Shown piece after piece: positions 63,455-64,000 of a DNA stretch of 64,000 nucleotides. A program made the position numbers and the translations under genes. The stretch's first letter is position 1. Every line of letters starts with the position of its first letter. The notes under the pieces are model-generated. The model was not told the DNA's origin. It did not search any database and saw nothing but the letters and a program-made list of their open reading frames with translations. This stretch comes from CAYSPG01 sp964432885 (lineage in GTDB: Bacteria > Bacteroidota > Bacteroidia > AKYH767-A > OLB10): assembly GCA_964432885.1 (NCBI GenBank), contig CAYSPG010000011.1:49943-113942 (forward strand). The letters are read 5' to 3'.

Positions 63455-63710
63455 TCTGACTTTGGAAGTAACATACCTGAAAAGTTTTTTTCATTGCCCG
63501 ACATTGGAGAAACCACTTCTCATTTTGGAGAAATGAATGTTGCAAAAGTTTTCTTGCACCTTAACTTTGGAAACAAGCAACCGCAAAGTGGAAACAAGCA
63601 ACCGTAAAAAGGAAACTTCAATACTGCAAAAGGAAGTTCAGACCCGACAAATAGAAACACACGAAATGTTTTTGGAGAGAAGCGAAAACAAAAAAGGAAG
63701 AAAGCAACCG
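63455..63710. other. 3' noncoding part of cassette F with simple repeats
   Basis: Contains GTGGAAACAAGCAACCGYAAA twice in tandem (63569-63610) and further GGAAAC/AGAAAC pieces. An open frame through it is of the ETSNRK type that arises from such repeats. Nothing else is assigned. Confidence 0.5.
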
Positions 63711-63790
63711 CACAAAAAAATACACTCTTAAAAAACGCTGCAAGCCCACCCACGAAGCAATTTTTTAAGAGAGTATTTTTTTCTCCCACC
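63711..63790 (+). repeat. Palindrome P4 (3' side of cassette F)
   Basis: TACACTCTTAAAAAACGCTG faces GCAATTTTTTAAGAGAGTAT, followed by TTTTTTCTCCCACC. It matches P3 at the end of cassette B, including the loop GCAAGCC. It lies about 160 bases before attC7. Confidence 0.82.
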
Positions 63791-63948
63791 CAAGAAAAAA
63801 TTTTTCCTCCCCTTCTTTTTTTTATTTTTTTTTCGCCATCGCACGGGGGCAGTGCGTAATCGGACAGACAGTGCATCTAATGTAAATCGCTTCGGACAAA
63901 GTGTGTGCTGACTTGAAACAGTTGTGCTTCGTGGGAAAAGCAAACCAG

Positions 63949-64000
63949 CAGCTAACAGAAAGCTTAGCGAAAATTTTAAAAAAGGGGGGCTTGGTGGTTA
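63949..64000 (+). other. attC7, left arm only (cut by the window)
   Basis: GCAGCTAACAGAAAGCTTAG then CGAAAATTTTAAAAAAGG, the same left-arm pattern as attC2, attC4 and attC6. R'' GCAGCTAAC is the exact complement of the cassette F start GTTAGCTGC. The right arm would lie beyond 64000. Confidence 0.85.

Larger units (their letters stand above)
44722..64000 (+). mobile_element. Integron-type gene cassette array (CALIN-like; integrase not in window)
   Basis: Six complete attC-like sites and the left arm of a seventh divide this region into cassettes A to F, all genes on the + strand. Predicted cut points (after the G of GTTA) are 44930, 45878, 50037, 51267, 52370 and 53534. Each cassette's first 9-10 bases are complementary to the R'' end of the site that closes it, as expected when one circle carries both. 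No tyrosine recombinase gene is visible, and for this orientation it would have to lie to the left, where only chromosomal genes are seen. The array therefore looks like a cluster of attC sites lacking an integrase, mobilised in trans if at all. Confidence 0.85.
53535..64000 (+). mobile_element. Cassette F: giant defence cassette (over 10.4 kb)
   Basis: From the cut in attC6 to the left arm of attC7 (63949) no other attC arm is visible. The start GTTAGCTGC is exactly complementary to the R'' GCAGCTAAC of attC7, so both ends belong to one cassette. It carries eight genes: type IIG R-M, nuclease-like protein, KwaA, KwaB, DUF488 protein, its partner, HTH protein and an unknown protein. Ordinary cassettes hold one or two genes in 0.5-1.5 kb. 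Confidence 0.8.

Noticed and set aside
63537..63731. 64-residue frame with ETSNRK repeats.
   Set aside because: It is a translation of the tandem GGAAACAAGCAACCG repeat; such frames are common in intergenic repeats and lack conservation signs.
44722..64000. Interpretation as transposons or a prophage.
   Set aside because: No transposase, terminal duplications or phage structural genes were seen; the end-matching rule of the cassettes fits attC recombination better.

Overview
The window comes from a low-GC member of the Bacteroidota. The evidence is the set of secreted proteins with C-terminal type IX secretion (T9SS) sorting domains, one giant protein with a gliding-motility-associated (CHU_C-like) C-terminus, and promoters of the Bacteroidota form TTG-N19-TAnnTTTG. 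No rRNA, tRNA, CRISPR array, transposase or integrase gene was seen.

Positions 1-15,000 are ordinary chromosome. They hold the 3' end of a cyanophycin synthetase gene, a paiB/paiA-like pair, signal peptidase I, a WbqC-like protein, a secreted protein of a family often labelled asparagine synthetase B, a YHS lipoprotein/SCO/M1 aminopeptidase operon, a lytic transglycosylase, a PhoR-like histidine kinase, a small heat-shock protein, an orphan Cas6-like protein, a GT51 transglycosylase and an M15 peptidase. Positions 15,100-43,900 are dominated by surface proteins: a 1990-residue repeat protein, a 1532-residue T9SS protein, and a cluster of three T9SS proteins (506, 502 and 2450 residues) with near-identical sorting tails. 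FabI and a small P-loop kinase lie among them. Two uncharacterised paralogues (30.6-31.4 kb, probably 5'-truncated, and 43.0-43.9 kb) flank the T9SS cluster.

From about 44.7 kb to the right edge the DNA is a run of integron-type gene cassettes on the + strand. Six complete attC-like sites and the left arm of a seventh are visible. Each has TAAC...GCTTA in the left arm and TTAAGC/CCAAGCCC...GTTA in the right arm. For all six bounded cassettes the first 9-10 bases (starting GTTA) are the reverse complement of the R'' end at the far side of the same cassette, as expected for excisable units. No integrase lies to the left, so within this window the array behaves as a CALIN (cluster of attC sites lacking an integrase).

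The cassettes are: A (about 0.95 kb, winged-helix membrane protein); B (4.2 kb, AraC regulator plus three probably coexpressed enzymes); C (1.2 kb, a T9SS surface protein); D (1.1 kb, unknown protein with a possible BECR-type nuclease motif); E (1.2 kb, NTF2-fold immunity-like lipoprotein plus a small membrane protein); and F, more than 10.4 kb. Cassette F carries a type IIG restriction-modification enzyme, a nuclease-like protein, a probable Kiwa pair (kwaA, kwaB), a DUF488 two-gene module, and an HTH plus unknown-protein module. The two large cassettes, B and F, share a family of palindromes placed just inside both ends, which the small cassettes lack. The proposal that a multi-system anti-phage defence island has been packaged as one giant integron cassette is the main discovery candidate here.
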